IMG/VR virus record: IMGVR_UViG_3300042463_000920
Coordinates: 1 to 51,471 of that record
Strand: one strand, 5' to 3'
Length of the DNA stretch: 51,471 nt
Origin: a virus
In this document: positions 8,575-16,289 of the stretch, in pieces
Numbering within the stretch: the first letter of the stretch is position 1
Layout of the letters: each line of letters opens with the position of its first letter
Program-made: the position numbers and the translations under genes
The notes under the pieces: generated by a model
The model's input: only the letters and a program-made list of their open reading frames with translations
What the model was told of the DNA's origin: nothing
The model's database searches: none

Positions 8575-8997
8575 ATGGAGAAAACTAAAAGATATGGGGG
8601 TATTATTGTAAAGTGTAAGGATGAAGTTCTTTTGTGTAAAAGAAATAACGAAGGAGACTTACCTGGTGTGTGGTCAATACCTGCGGGTAAATTAGGAAAA
8701 ACCGAAAGTGCCTTAATAGGTGCTAAACGAGAATTTTTTGAGGAAACTAATTTAAAGATAGATAATGGTATTGAGTTAGTTGGTTTTATTAATAGAAAAA
8801 CAAGAGATGGTGAATCAACAAAAGGTTTAATGTATGTTTTTTTACATAATGTAAATGAAAAAATTTATCCTGACTTACTGAATGCAATTGATGGTGAAGA
8901 ACATACCGAATGTGGATATTTTACTGAATATGACTTACCTATGGACAAAAATGACCAACTTTATTATCTAATTAAAAATATTTTTAAGAAAAAATAA
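8575..8997 (+). CDS. Nudix hydrolase, 140 aa
   Basis: The Nudix box at residues about 37-59 reads GKLGKTESALIGAKREFFEE and continues TNL, matching GX5EX7REUXEEXGU except for Asn at the usual Gly. The preceding GGIIVKCKDEVLLCKRN and PGVWSIPAGK are typical strands. Nudix enzymes hydrolyse nucleoside diphosphates linked to another group; the substrate here is unknown. The ATG at 8575 is chosen because the in-frame upstream extension runs antisense through the DUF192 gene. Confidence 0.92.
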   Translation: MEKTKRYGGIIVKCKDEVLLCKRNNEGDLPGVWSIPAGKLGKTESALIGAKREFFEETNLKIDNGIELVGFINRKTRDGESTKGLMYVFLHNVNEKIYPDLLNAIDGEEHTECGYFTEYDLPMDKNDQLYYLIKNIFKKK

Positions 8998-9067
8998 GTT
9001 TTTCGTAAACAAGGATATATTTATTTTTCATAAAGCCCAACAACCCCTTTCATAGTTGGTTGATATT

Positions 9068-9110
9068 AACCCTAACAAATGTAAAAATTTGTTGGGGTTT
9101 TTTATTTTTT
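9068..9110 (+). terminator. Long hairpin terminator between Nudix and SmpB genes
   Basis: A 13-bp stem (AACCCTAACAAAT at 9068-9080 with ATTTGTTGGGGTT at 9087-9099, one G-U pair) is followed by T-rich sequence. The SmpB promoter's TTG (9092-9094) lies in its 3' arm, so terminator and promoter overlap. Confidence 0.85.
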
Positions 9111-9122
9111 TTTATATCTTTG
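9092..9122 (+). promoter_or_regulatory. Bacteroidota-type promoter for smpB
   Basis: TTG at 9092-9094, a 20-nt spacer and TATCTTTG at 9115-9122 match the TTG/TAnnTTTG consensus of Bacteroidota housekeeping sigma factors. The ATG is only 5 nt further on, so the mRNA is probably leaderless or nearly so. Confidence 0.8.
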
Positions 9123-9127
9123 TCGTT

Positions 9128-9556
9128 ATGAAGAATAAAGTCCGTATTGAGAACCGTAAAGTTAAGTTTGAATATTTTATAGAAGAAAAATTTTCTGCGG
9201 GTATTAAGTTAACTGGCGTTGAAGTTAAGAGAATTCGTGACGGTAAAATATCCATGACCGACTCATTCTGTTATTTTAATAACGGAGAATTGTATATTAA
9301 AGGAATCCTTATTCAAGGTATTGGTAACGATAATATTGGTAGAGACCGAAAGTTGTTATTAAAGAAAAAACAATTACGGAAACTCGAAACTGAATTGGTT
9401 AAAGGTTATACAATCATACCTCACGTTCTTTATGAAAATGAACGAGGGTTATTAAAAGTTGAGATTGTATTGGCTAAAGGGAAAAAACTTTGGGACAAAC
9501 GTAACACAATCAAAGAAAGAGATTTAGATAGGGAAATAAAAAAATCTGATAGGTAG
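9128..9556 (+). CDS. smpB: SmpB, tmRNA-binding protein
   Basis: SmpB binds tmRNA and brings it to stalled ribosomes. The 142-aa protein matches throughout: NRKVKFEYFIEEKFSAGIKL, TGVEVKRIRDGK, the MTDSF and FNNGELYIKGILI strands, RKLLLKKKQLRKLE, then VEIVLAKGKKLWDKRNTIKE and the basic tail RDLDREIKKSDR. The GKKxxDKRxxxKxRD tail is the part that enters the ribosomal A site. The length is normal. The ATG at 9128 is chosen over an upstream in-frame codon because it begins the family homology and sits 5 nt after the promoter. I found no tmRNA gene in the window, so it would act with host tmRNA or one encoded elsewhere. Confidence 0.93.
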   Translation: MKNKVRIENRKVKFEYFIEEKFSAGIKLTGVEVKRIRDGKISMTDSFCYFNNGELYIKGILIQGIGNDNIGRDRKLLLKKKQLRKLETELVKGYTIIPHVLYENERGLLKVEIVLAKGKKLWDKRNTIKERDLDREIKKSDR

Positions 9557-9565
9557 ATTATTTTT

Positions 9566-9595
9566 TTGTATTGTCGTTTTTTTATGTTATCTTTG
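9566..9595 (+). promoter_or_regulatory. Bacteroidota-type promoter for the 9625 gene
   Basis: TTG at 9566-9568, a 19-nt spacer and TATCTTTG at 9588-9595. The ATG follows 29 nt downstream, leaving a short leader rather than a leaderless start. Confidence 0.78.
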
Positions 9596-9624
9596 TAAAA
9601 CAAACAATTACAAATACCCCCACT

Positions 9625-10398
9625 ATGACACAAAAAGAATCACAACAAAGGCACATCAAAGATACTGTTGAATCAGTACAAAGATTGGCTGACAATTTTA
9701 AATCTGAAAAGACAAAAATTGAGTCTGAGTGGGATAAGTATTTTAAAGAAATCCAAAAACATTCTAATAAATTTGAGTTGGTTAAAACTCAAAAAACTAG
9801 TACATGGGACGTACAAGTGTACATGGTAGATTCTGAAGGTAAATACAACTATAACTCCCAAAGAGTTAAAGTGGGTAATATTTCACAGGACTATAATGAA
9901 ATGAGTATTGTCTATAAAGGAGAATTACCTGAAGGATGTAACGCTCACCGCATTAATATTTATGTCGAGGAACACATCACAACACCAAGAGGAGGATGGA
10001 GAAGTAAGAGTAATGGTTTTAAGTTAAGAGTTAGTGTCAATCATGATGATAACAAGACTTATTATAAGACTGGTAGACCTGTAGTTAAAATTGTTGAAGA
10101 ATACGCTCAAGGATTGTGGAATGAACATAATCGTAAGGTTAAAGAGAATGAACTTAGAATGAAAGCATTTAGCGAGGCTTTCAAAAGGTATAGAAATTCT
10201 ATCGTTGATTTTGGTGGTAACAGAGTTAATAATATTAACACAAACAGAAATCAAATTGTTGTAAAAAACCTTAATGGAAGTATGGTCATTCTTAATTACT
10301 CAGAAATCAATGGTGAAATTGAGTTTAATGTACAACAAGTTTATCTCGGACCTAATAGTGCTGATTCTGTAATCGAAGCATTAGGAAATATGAAATAA
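9625..10398 (+). CDS. Unknown protein, 257 aa
   Basis: The start at 9625 (MTQKESQQRHIKD) is preferred because upstream in-frame sequence contains the promoter. An N-terminal Lys/Glu helix (residues about 10-50) is followed by a beta-rich middle (WDVQVYMVDSEGKYNYNSQR, NAHRINIYVEEH) and a second helical stretch, ending in a small beta region (GSMVILNYSEINGEIEF). There is no tag, membrane segment or catalytic motif. The use of a host-type promoter suggests early or middle expression. Confidence 0.75.
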   Translation: MTQKESQQRHIKDTVESVQRLADNFKSEKTKIESEWDKYFKEIQKHSNKFELVKTQKTSTWDVQVYMVDSEGKYNYNSQRVKVGNISQDYNEMSIVYKGELPEGCNAHRINIYVEEHITTPRGGWRSKSNGFKLRVSVNHDDNKTYYKTGRPVVKIVEEYAQGLWNEHNRKVKENELRMKAFSEAFKRYRNSIVDFGGNRVNNINTNRNQIVVKNLNGSMVILNYSEINGEIEFNVQQVYLGPNSADSVIEALGNMK

Positions 10399-10404
10399 TT
10401 TGTT

Positions 10405-10412
10405 TAACTTTG
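10405..10412 (+). promoter_or_regulatory. TAACTTTG box before the 10430 gene
   Basis: TAACTTTG fits TAnnTTTG and lies 17 nt before ATG 10430. I see no TTG at the expected distance upstream, so it is weaker than the others. Confidence 0.5.
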
Positions 10413-10429
10413 TATCAAATAATAAAATT

Positions 10430-10705
10430 ATGATAACAGTATATTACAATATCAAAATAGAACACGAGAAATTTGGAGTTTTGGTTAGTGAGTCTTTTGC
10501 GGACCAAACACAGTTCAAGTTATTCCTAAAAATGGTTAACGGGTGTTTGGAATTGAAGAACGACTTGACGTTTTTTAACGGAGTGGATTTTTTAGTTCAC
10601 GTTCCTTACAAATATTTGGTTGATTCAATCGTGTTAGCTTCAAGTTCACAATACAGTTTGTCGGACTATGCTAAAAGTAAGATAGAGGCGTTAGTAACTA
10701 AGTAG
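10430..10705 (+). CDS. Unknown small protein, 91 aa
   Basis: ATG 10430 begins MITVYYNIKIEHEKFGVL; an upstream in-frame TTG would place coding sequence across the promoter box. The pattern is beta-alpha-beta with a central LKKD-type loop (LELKNDLTFFNGVDF) and a C-terminal helix. No known motif is visible. It is followed after 20 nt by a small membrane protein. Confidence 0.65.
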   Translation: MITVYYNIKIEHEKFGVLVSESFADQTQFKLFLKMVNGCLELKNDLTFFNGVDFLVHVPYKYLVDSIVLASSSQYSLSDYAKSKIEALVTK

Positions 10706-10725
10706 TAACATAAAAATAATTTAAA

Positions 10726-10899
10726 ATGATACAGTTAATTTTATTGGGGGTTGGAATATATTTGGTGTATAAATTTTGGGCGGTCATTGTTAAATGGGTT
10801 CTAATCTTTTCTTTGTGTTCGTTTATTTTTGTTATGTTTAAAGACACTGTAGTAGAAAAAATTAAAGAATTACCTATTATTTCTTATATTATTAGTTAA
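10726..10899 (+). CDS. Small membrane protein, 57 aa
   Basis: MIQLILLGVGIYLVYKFW opens directly with a membrane helix. A second hydrophobic stretch (residues about 20-37) follows after a short Trp/Lys turn, and the tail is amphipathic (VVEKIKELPIISYIIS). It sits 20 nt after the previous gene on the same strand and just before structured 3' RNA and a terminator. The function is unknown; small phage membrane proteins often modify the host envelope. Confidence 0.55.
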   Translation: MIQLILLGVGIYLVYKFWAVIVKWVLIFSLCSFIFVMFKDTVVEKIKELPIISYIIS

Positions 10900-10903
10900 G
10901 GTT

Positions 10904-10951
10904 CCTTGTTATCCATAAAACAAGGTGGTGGATTCGCTGACATAAGTCGGC
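10904..10951 (+). ncRNA. Two strong hairpins in the 3' region before the terminator
   Basis: Hairpin one pairs CCTTGTT (10904-10910) with AACAAGG (10919-10925). Hairpin two pairs GCTGAC (10936-10941) with GTCGGC (10946-10951) around an ATAA tetraloop. The terminator follows directly. This may be an mRNA-stabilising 3' UTR or the body of a processed small RNA. I see no promoter of its own. Confidence 0.4.
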
Positions 10952-10954
10952 CCC

Positions 10955-10985
10955 AAAAAGGAGACAGTTGTCTCCTTTTTTTATT
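10955..10985 (+). terminator. Strong terminator
   Basis: GGAGACA / TGTCTCC stem extended by A/T pairs (10955-10966 with 10969-10980), followed by T-rich sequence. Confidence 0.85.
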
Positions 10986-10991
10986 TTAAGA

Positions 10992-10998
10992 TATTTAT
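10992..10998 (+). promoter_or_regulatory. TATTTAT box that decides the start at 11012
   Basis: The box overlaps a possible ATG at 10997, so the real start is more likely the next in-frame ATG at 11012, which also begins the tag sequence. Confidence 0.5.
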
Positions 10999-11011
10999 GT
11001 TAAAAGAATCC

Positions 11012-11317
11012 ATGAAAAAAATTGTTATATCTGAAGACCAATTAGAAATGTTAACCAATAACATACAAGAGTCACCTGAAAAAGGTTCTTATATGGCTAA
11101 ACAACAATTATTTGTAATTGCAACTTTGGCTTATAAAATGTGGGAGTCTATGGAAGAGGGTGAACAATTAGAAGATTGGATGGAAACCAAGATTGCTCAA
11201 TCTGAACAAAGTATTACGTCAGTGGTTAAAAGTTTCATGTATGACGAATTTAAAGAAACTCCTGAAAATGACGGTATGGGTAAACTTAATTTTGAAGATT
11301 TGATAATAGGTAAATAA
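11012..11317 (+). CDS. Tagged small protein, 101 aa
   Basis: From 11012 the protein begins MKKIVISEDQLEML, a tag with I-S-E. The rest is mostly helical (MAKQQLFVIATLAYKMWESM, LEDWMETKIAQSEQSITSVV) and acidic. An ATG five codons earlier (10997) lies inside the TATTTAT box and is rejected. It is monocistronic between a terminator and rmlB. Its function is unknown; the tag suggests packaging into the virion. Confidence 0.7.
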   Translation: MKKIVISEDQLEMLTNNIQESPEKGSYMAKQQLFVIATLAYKMWESMEEGEQLEDWMETKIAQSEQSITSVVKSFMYDEFKETPENDGMGKLNFEDLIIGK

Positions 11318-11372
11318 CCTAACTAGTTTACATATACTTTTTTTTACACTATTTTTAAAAAAAAAAGTTTTT

Positions 11373-12293
11373 ATGAGTAGGATTATTGTTACTGGCGGTT
11401 TAGGTTTTATAGGTTCACATTTCGTTAATTACATAAATGACAACACTAACCATGATATTTTAATTGTGGATAAATTAACATATGCCGCTAATAGAAAAAA
11501 TGTTAAAAAAAATACTTCACTATTAGATAAAGATATTTGTGATTTAACCCCTGAAGATTTGGGAGAGTATGAATATATTGTACATTTTGCGGCTGAATCA
11601 CACGTAGACAACTCAATACAAAACGGGTTACCATTTGTTAAAAGTAACGTTCAAGGTACGTTCAATTTGTTAGAAGTTGCAAGAAAGAATAAGAAACTAA
11701 TTAAATTCTTACATATATCTACTGATGAGGTGTATGGTGATATGAATGATTACGTTCATATATCTGAAAATTATAGTGCAAACGAAGGTTGTAACCTTAA
11801 TCCAAGTTCTTATTACTCATCAACTAAAACGGCTTCTGATTTATTAGTGGTGTCTGCAAACAGGACATTTGGTTTACCGTATTTAATTACAAGAACATGT
11901 AATAATTATGGTGAGAACCAGCATTACGAAAAGTTTTTACCTAAGATTATCCACTCAATCAAAAATGATTTAGAAGTCCCTGTATACGGAGACGGTAACC
12001 AAGTTAGAGAATGGATTCACGCGGACGATAATTCTAAGTCAATCTATAAATTATTAATGTCTGATAAAATTAATGGAATATATAACATAGGGACTGGTGA
12101 ATCCTACACCAATAATCAAATTATTAAAATGATTAGTGAGATTATAGGTAAAGAGGTCAAATTCAAATATGTTGAAGATAGGTTAGGTCACGATAAAAAA
12201 TATTCTTTAGATTGTTTTAAGTTCAAAACAGAAATTGGTGAAATCCAAACTATCAAACTAAAAGAATGGTTAACACAATATATTAATGGATAA
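11373..12293 (+). CDS. rmlB: dTDP-glucose 4,6-dehydratase (RmlB-like)
   Basis: Converts dTDP-glucose to dTDP-4-keto-6-deoxyglucose. It is an extended SDR enzyme: the NAD-binding GGLGFIGSHFVNY at the N-terminus, VHFAAESHVDNSI, HISTDEVYGD holding the Asp-Glu acid/base pair, and the catalytic Y-x-x-x-K in SSYYSSTKTASD. REWIHADDNS and GIYNIGTGES follow in the substrate domain. At 306 aa it is slightly short (usually about 340). It overlaps rmlC by 8 nt. No rmlA or rmlD is in the window, so the phage would draw on the host precursor. Confidence 0.94.
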   Translation: MSRIIVTGGLGFIGSHFVNYINDNTNHDILIVDKLTYAANRKNVKKNTSLLDKDICDLTPEDLGEYEYIVHFAAESHVDNSIQNGLPFVKSNVQGTFNLLEVARKNKKLIKFLHISTDEVYGDMNDYVHISENYSANEGCNLNPSSYYSSTKTASDLLVVSANRTFGLPYLITRTCNNYGENQHYEKFLPKIIHSIKNDLEVPVYGDGNQVREWIHADDNSKSIYKLLMSDKINGIYNIGTGESYTNNQIIKMISEIIGKEVKFKYVEDRLGHDKKYSLDCFKFKTEIGEIQTIKLKEWLTQYING

Positions 12294-12804
12294 AATGGAG
12301 AATCCTGAGATTTTTAAAGGTAAATATTTCGAAGATAAGAGAGGTGTATTTGCACCACTACAATTAACATACGATGAGGGAGTTTTGAATAAAAAATGGA
12401 TTCAGAGTAATATAAGCTACAATCCTAAACCTTATACGCTTAGGGGTTTACACTTCCAAATAGGAGAGTACTCACAATCAAAACTAATTAAAGTTATTAG
12501 TGGAAAGATTATAGATTTTGTTGTGGACATTAGACCAACATCACCTGATTATTTAAAGGTCTACAAATATGAAATGATGGACGGTGATGAGTTATTTGTC
12601 CCTAAAGGATTTGCCCACGGATTTATAACATTAGGATTTGATGTTATTGTACAATATTTGGTTGATAACATTTATTCACCAGAAAACGAGGGGTCTATTT
12701 TTTGGAAAAGTTTTCCTGAAATTGTTGAAGAAATATCTAAGTACACTGAAGAAAAATTAATTGTTATCTCAAATAAAGACCTGTTGACTAAAAATTTTAT
12801 TTAA
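12286..12804 (+). CDS. rmlC: dTDP-4-dehydrorhamnose 3,5-epimerase (RmlC-like)
   Basis: A cupin epimerase acting on the RmlB product. Landmarks are FEDKRGVFAP, QSNISYNPKPYTLRGLHFQ with the catalytic His, KLIKVISGKIIDFVVDIR, then LFVPKGFAHGFITL and VDNIYSPENEGSIFW. The length (172 aa) is normal for the family. The start at 12286 (MDKMENPEIF) overlaps rmlB; the ATG at 12295 is also possible. The product could be a sugar for modifying virion proteins, phage DNA or host surface polysaccharide. Confidence 0.92.
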   Translation: MDKMENPEIFKGKYFEDKRGVFAPLQLTYDEGVLNKKWIQSNISYNPKPYTLRGLHFQIGEYSQSKLIKVISGKIIDFVVDIRPTSPDYLKVYKYEMMDGDELFVPKGFAHGFITLGFDVIVQYLVDNIYSPENEGSIFWKSFPEIVEEISKYTEEKLIVISNKDLLTKNFI

Positions 12805-13061
12805 TGCAACATTTTTCTAAATTGTATGAAAAAAATATGGTCCTCATCCAGGTTCCGTCCACTAAAAATGAAAGACTTAAAGTTTTTGTAGATGAAATAA
12901 CCGATACTGAATACAATATAAATTTTAAAGTTGAAGTTAAAAATATTGATGAGTTTAAATATCTTACAAAAAATATAATCCAATTTTACATTAAGTCTTA
13001 TTTTGAAACATGTCTGAAAATGTTTTCGTTAGATAGAGATGTTAAAGTAATTTTTATCTAA
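12804..13061 (+). CDS. Unknown small protein, 85 aa
   Basis: The start overlaps the rmlC stop by one nucleotide (TAATG), implying coupled translation. It has a short amphipathic N-terminus, a central strand-rich part (NINFKVEVKNIDEFKYL) and a C-terminal helix with one Cys. I recognise no family; by position it might be an accessory of the sugar genes. Confidence 0.6.
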   Translation: MQHFSKLYEKNMVLIQVPSTKNERLKVFVDEITDTEYNINFKVEVKNIDEFKYLTKNIIQFYIKSYFETCLKMFSLDRDVKVIFI

Positions 13062-13067
13062 ACTGTA

Positions 13068-13074
13068 TATTTAT
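13068..13074 (+). promoter_or_regulatory. TATTTAT box 15 nt before ATG 13090
   Basis: A TATTTAT copy in the 28-nt gap before the Dps-like gene, with a longer spacer than the usual 4-7 nt. Confidence 0.4.
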
Positions 13075-13089
13075 TATAAAATATATACG

Positions 13090-13530
13090 ATGGACGATAA
13101 ATTTAAAAAAGCCATATTTGAAGAAGTAAAAAAAAGAGGAATTATTTTAGAACAAAAAACAAAAACATCTGATTTTGTTGAAATGATATCTTTATTACTT
13201 CATTCAAGAACACAAATTCACACACTTCATTTACAAACAAAATCATATCCTGAACACATGGCGTTGAACGAATACTATGATGGAATAGGAGATTTAATTG
13301 ACGGTTTGGTTGAGTCATACCAAGGTAAGTATTCTATCCTAAAAGGATATAAAAACTATGATATTGATGGATATAAAGACACCACTGCAACTATAAACTA
13401 TCTTAAAGAACTTTGTGGTAAGGTAGAAGAATTACGTGATTGTTGTGAAGACTCATACATCCAAAATCAAATTGATAATGTATGTCAGTTAATTAATTCA
13501 ACTCTGTATAAATTGAGATTCTTAAAGTAA
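13090..13530 (+). CDS. Helical ferritin/Dps-like protein, 146 aa
   Basis: The protein is almost entirely helical. Residues about 35-75 (LLLHSRTQIHTLHLQTKSYP, EHMALNEYYDGIGDLIDGLV) resemble the first two helices of Dps-like proteins, with H/E/D residues in the W-H-x-x-x-x-F and H-x-x-x-D/E positions of a ferroxidase-type site, as in phage families such as DUF5856. Iron binding is inferred only. It is followed by a terminator and preceded by a TATTTAT box. Confidence 0.7.
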   Translation: MDDKFKKAIFEEVKKRGIILEQKTKTSDFVEMISLLLHSRTQIHTLHLQTKSYPEHMALNEYYDGIGDLIDGLVESYQGKYSILKGYKNYDIDGYKDTTATINYLKELCGKVEELRDCCEDSYIQNQIDNVCQLINSTLYKLRFLK

Positions 13531-13548
13531 AAGAAAATATTTTTTTAG

Positions 13549-13576
13549 AACCCTCACAGAAATGTGGGGGTTTTTT
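13549..13576 (+). terminator. Terminator, copy 1 of a 28-nt repeated element
   Basis: AACCCTCAC / GTGGGGGTT stem with loop AGAAAT and a T-run. The same 28 nt recur exactly at 32006-32033. Confidence 0.85.
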
Positions 13577-13578
13577 AT

Positions 13579-13586
13579 TATATTTG
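13579..13586 (+). promoter_or_regulatory. TATATTTG box 3 nt before ATG 13590
   Basis: TATATTTG fits TAnnTTTG and sits immediately before the start codon, implying a leaderless message. No clear TTG lies 19-20 nt upstream because that space is the terminator. Confidence 0.55.
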
Positions 13587-13589
13587 GGT

Positions 13590-13934
13590 ATGAATGAAAA
13601 GATACATCCTAAAAGGTTAAGATTATTCATAGAAGAAATTTATAAGAATTATCCTGAAACTGAGAATAACGAAAACTATAGGTTTTATTATCTTTACACT
13701 GATTATCAAGAAGAACAAGAATTCCTATTAGTTATAGTCTCACCACACGCATTGGCGAGAGAAGCAAAACTAGTCAATCAATCCATACAACTGTGGAATG
13801 GGATGTTTGGTTTTAAAGAATCAACAATATTATCCGAGGAGGATTTCCAAAGGATAATTGAAACCCAAGTTAGGGAATTACAAAATACAATTAGAGGGAC
13901 CAAATATACCTCAGTTTTTTATGAAGTATGGTAA
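13590..13934 (+). CDS. Unknown protein, 114 aa
   Basis: ATG 13590 gives MNEKIHPKRLRLFIEEIYKN. The two in-frame codons upstream (from a TTG) overlap the promoter box and are rejected. The protein has a helical N-terminus, a beta pair (YRFYYLYTDYQ, EFLLVIVSPH) and a helical C-terminal half. It has no tag and no known motif. Confidence 0.65.
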   Translation: MNEKIHPKRLRLFIEEIYKNYPETENNENYRFYYLYTDYQEEQEFLLVIVSPHALAREAKLVNQSIQLWNGMFGFKESTILSEEDFQRIIETQVRELQNTIRGTKYTSVFYEVW

Positions 13935-13950
13935 TAATCTAATTAAAGTA

Positions 13951-13957
13951 TATTTAT
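13951..13957 (+). promoter_or_regulatory. TATTTAT box 7 nt before ATG 13965
   Basis: TATTTAT with a 7-nt spacer to a tagged gene. Confidence 0.5.
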
Positions 13958-13964
13958 ATATACA

Positions 13965-14936
13965 ATGAAAGATTTAATCATAAGAATATTAAAAGAACAA
14001 TTAGAAGGTGCTGGTGATAATCCTCTTTCTGAAAAAGAAATTAGGATGTTTAAGTATGTGAATAAAGTTAAAAATTCTGTTAAAACACAAACCGAATATT
14101 TAAACTTATTTAAAACTTTAATGAAGATGGTAGGAAGACCTGATTCAGATGCTAAATTTTATTATGAAATTTATACCGCAAATTACAGACCAGAAGGTGA
14201 TTATGAAAATCTAAATAAAGATAACTTTAAACATTATAGAGAATTTAAACAAAGGAGAACCCCTAATAATAGTGCATATGAATATGCTTCAGGTAAACTA
14301 CCTTTTAAAGGTTCTAATTTAGAGGGAATTTGGGATGTGAATGATAATAATGAATGGTATTATGTTGTAAAATCATATGAGTGGTACCCGATATACCTAT
14401 TTATAAATAATCAGTGGTACAGAGTAAGTAATTCATACTCATCTAGTACCGCGAAACATTTAGCAGGAGCTAATCCGATGAGAAAGGCTACTTATGACCC
14501 TAACATTAAAGAACCAATTATTAAAGTAACTCCTGAAGAAATTAAGAATATCATGAATGGTAAGTCTATGGAAACTATTAAAACAAATAGACTAACATCC
14601 TTTATGTCTAGATTTGGTAGAGAAATGAATATGGGTAATCCATCAAGAATGATTACAATTGGATGGGGTAATGATAGAAAGAAAGTAAAATTTACAATTA
14701 AAAATGTTGAAGAGAAAAACGGTAAGATAAATTTTAACATTAGAATTGACAAGGCGGGTACTGTTGAAGGTACTAATAAAATGATTGTAAATCCTGAAGG
14801 GTATGTAGTACCAAGTCCTTTTTCTGAAGATATTGAAAATGGTATTAAAGAAAGATTACTAATGGACTATAGTGATTATCTAAAAACTGACAACACAAAT
14901 TTCGAATTTTATCACCCTAAAAATGATAAACAATAA
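13965..14936 (+). CDS. Tagged protein, 323 aa
   Basis: The N-terminal tag MKDLIIRILKEQLEG has L-K-E. The body has a Tyr/Asn-rich part (residues about 60-160: EWYYVVKSYEWYPIYLFI, NQWYRVSNSYSSS) and a C-terminal beta-rich half (VKFTIKNVEEKNGKINFNIR). No catalytic motif is visible. It shares a transcript with the next gene (14-nt overlap). Confidence 0.75.
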   Translation: MKDLIIRILKEQLEGAGDNPLSEKEIRMFKYVNKVKNSVKTQTEYLNLFKTLMKMVGRPDSDAKFYYEIYTANYRPEGDYENLNKDNFKHYREFKQRRTPNNSAYEYASGKLPFKGSNLEGIWDVNDNNEWYYVVKSYEWYPIYLFINNQWYRVSNSYSSSTAKHLAGANPMRKATYDPNIKEPIIKVTPEEIKNIMNGKSMETIKTNRLTSFMSRFGREMNMGNPSRMITIGWGNDRKKVKFTIKNVEEKNGKINFNIRIDKAGTVEGTNKMIVNPEGYVVPSPFSEDIENGIKERLLMDYSDYLKTDNTNFEFYHPKNDKQ

Positions 14937-15486
14937 TATTAAGAAAGCCATATTGAGTTACTCCCAATTGGAATTTCCTGGGGTTGAGTTTGATATTGAG
15001 GTTCATCATAACGAACCATATTTAATGCTTGTTGTGGATTGGAGTAAAATGGATAAAAACAGTCCAAATTTTGACGAATCTTATAGAAAAAAAATATACA
15101 AGGAACGACCCGAAAATTATGAGGGCGTTTGGATTTCACAACCACTTAATAAAATTATTAATATTAACAATGAGATTTATAAATTTTTTAATGTTCAATT
15201 AAAAGCAGCTTATAAATTTAGTAACTATTCTTTTTTAGAACCAATTGAAAAAAAAATTAGAAAAGCGGTCACCGAATCTGAGTTACCACATTTAGAGTTT
15301 GAATTCAGAGGAGATGCAAACAAACCAATATTAGACGCGTGTTTTTATAAATTTAATAGTGAATCTGACAAAAAAAAATACCCAAATTTAGGACTGTTTG
15401 TAAAAGATTTAGAGGAAATACTGAACAATGAGTTGATAATTAAAAAAAACTATCAGACGGTGTTTTCATCGATTAAAAGAAAATAA
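14923..15486 (+). CDS. Two-repeat unknown protein, 187 aa
   Basis: The ATG at 14923 lies inside the end of the previous gene. The sequence seems to be an internal duplication: IKKAILSYSQLEFPGVEFDI near the start and IRKAVTESELPHLEFEFR near residue 105 share the pattern IxKAxxxxxLxxxEFxx, each followed by a strand and a D/P-rich loop. The second copy ends in a clear amphipathic helix (LGLFVKDLEEILNNEL). The function is unknown. Confidence 0.7.
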   Translation: MINNNIKKAILSYSQLEFPGVEFDIEVHHNEPYLMLVVDWSKMDKNSPNFDESYRKKIYKERPENYEGVWISQPLNKIININNEIYKFFNVQLKAAYKFSNYSFLEPIEKKIRKAVTESELPHLEFEFRGDANKPILDACFYKFNSESDKKKYPNLGLFVKDLEEILNNELIIKKNYQTVFSSIKRK

Positions 15487-15494
15487 TATTTTTC

Positions 15495-15525
15495 TTGGTT
15501 TATTGTTTTATGTTTTGTATCTTTG
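15495..15525 (+). promoter_or_regulatory. Bacteroidota-type promoter for the 15547 gene
   Basis: TTG at 15495-15497, a 20-nt spacer and TATCTTTG at 15518-15525; ATG is 21 nt downstream. Confidence 0.78.
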
Positions 15526-15546
15526 TGAAACAAATACAGAAACATT

Positions 15547-16281
15547 ATGACAACAGACATCACCACCCAAGTAAAAAATTATCAAGGAAACAACTCATTT
15601 ATCCTTAAAATGAAGGATGCTTTGACTAAGTACGGTTCACTTACTGTAAATCAAAGAACTGCCGTGACAAAAATATTGTCAACCCCTACCGAAGCAAAAA
15701 AAGTAGAACTAACAGGAGACCTTAAAGTTATCTCTGAATATCAGGGGACTAACTCATTCGTGAATGAATTGAAGGGTAAACTTGAGAAATACGGTAAACT
15801 CTCTGACAAACAAGTTGCTGCGGCAATTAAGACAATCAAGTCTGACGAGAATAAAGAAAACACCGTAAAACTAAACCTCCCTACTGTTGGAGAAACAGTT
15901 AAAGTTGGTCGTTCAGTTGGACAAAGAATGAAAGACACTTACGGATTACAGTTCAACCCAATCCTTTTGGACATCACTAAAGTTTTGGCAGTGTCACCAA
16001 AAGCGGTTAAGTTCGCAGGTAAAATGACGGTTAAACGTGGAGATGTTTGTGTGTGTTGTGCTAAAACACTTACTGACGAGTTCTCAATGTTGACTAAGAT
16101 GGGTAAGACATGTGCTAAACACATGGGTGTGGAGTACATCACAGACGCAAGTCAGGCAGAACGTTTCCGTAACGAATACCTTGCAAAGGTTGAGGAAATC
16201 GGTGAGATGGAGTTTTGGGTTCCTAAATCTAAAATCATCAAATGGGATGGTAAGACTGAAGTCATCTTGAAGATGATTTAA
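15547..16281 (+). CDS. Zinc-finger protein with two helical repeats, 244 aa
   Basis: Residues about 9-43 and 65-98 are a duplicated helical unit (YQGNNSFILKMKDALTKYG and YQGTNSFVNELKGKLEKYG, each followed by an L-x-x-x-Q-x-x-A helix). Residues about 165-200 hold a zinc-ribbon pattern, CVCCAKTLTDEFSMLTKMG then CAKHMG, similar to the small DUF6011-type finger of phage and plasmid proteins. The protein may bind DNA or RNA through the finger. It has a strong host-type promoter and its own terminator. Confidence 0.78.
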   Translation: MTTDITTQVKNYQGNNSFILKMKDALTKYGSLTVNQRTAVTKILSTPTEAKKVELTGDLKVISEYQGTNSFVNELKGKLEKYGKLSDKQVAAAIKTIKSDENKENTVKLNLPTVGETVKVGRSVGQRMKDTYGLQFNPILLDITKVLAVSPKAVKFAGKMTVKRGDVCVCCAKTLTDEFSMLTKMGKTCAKHMGVEYITDASQAERFRNEYLAKVEEIGEMEFWVPKSKIIKWDGKTEVILKMI

Positions 16282-16289
16282 TCTAAAAG

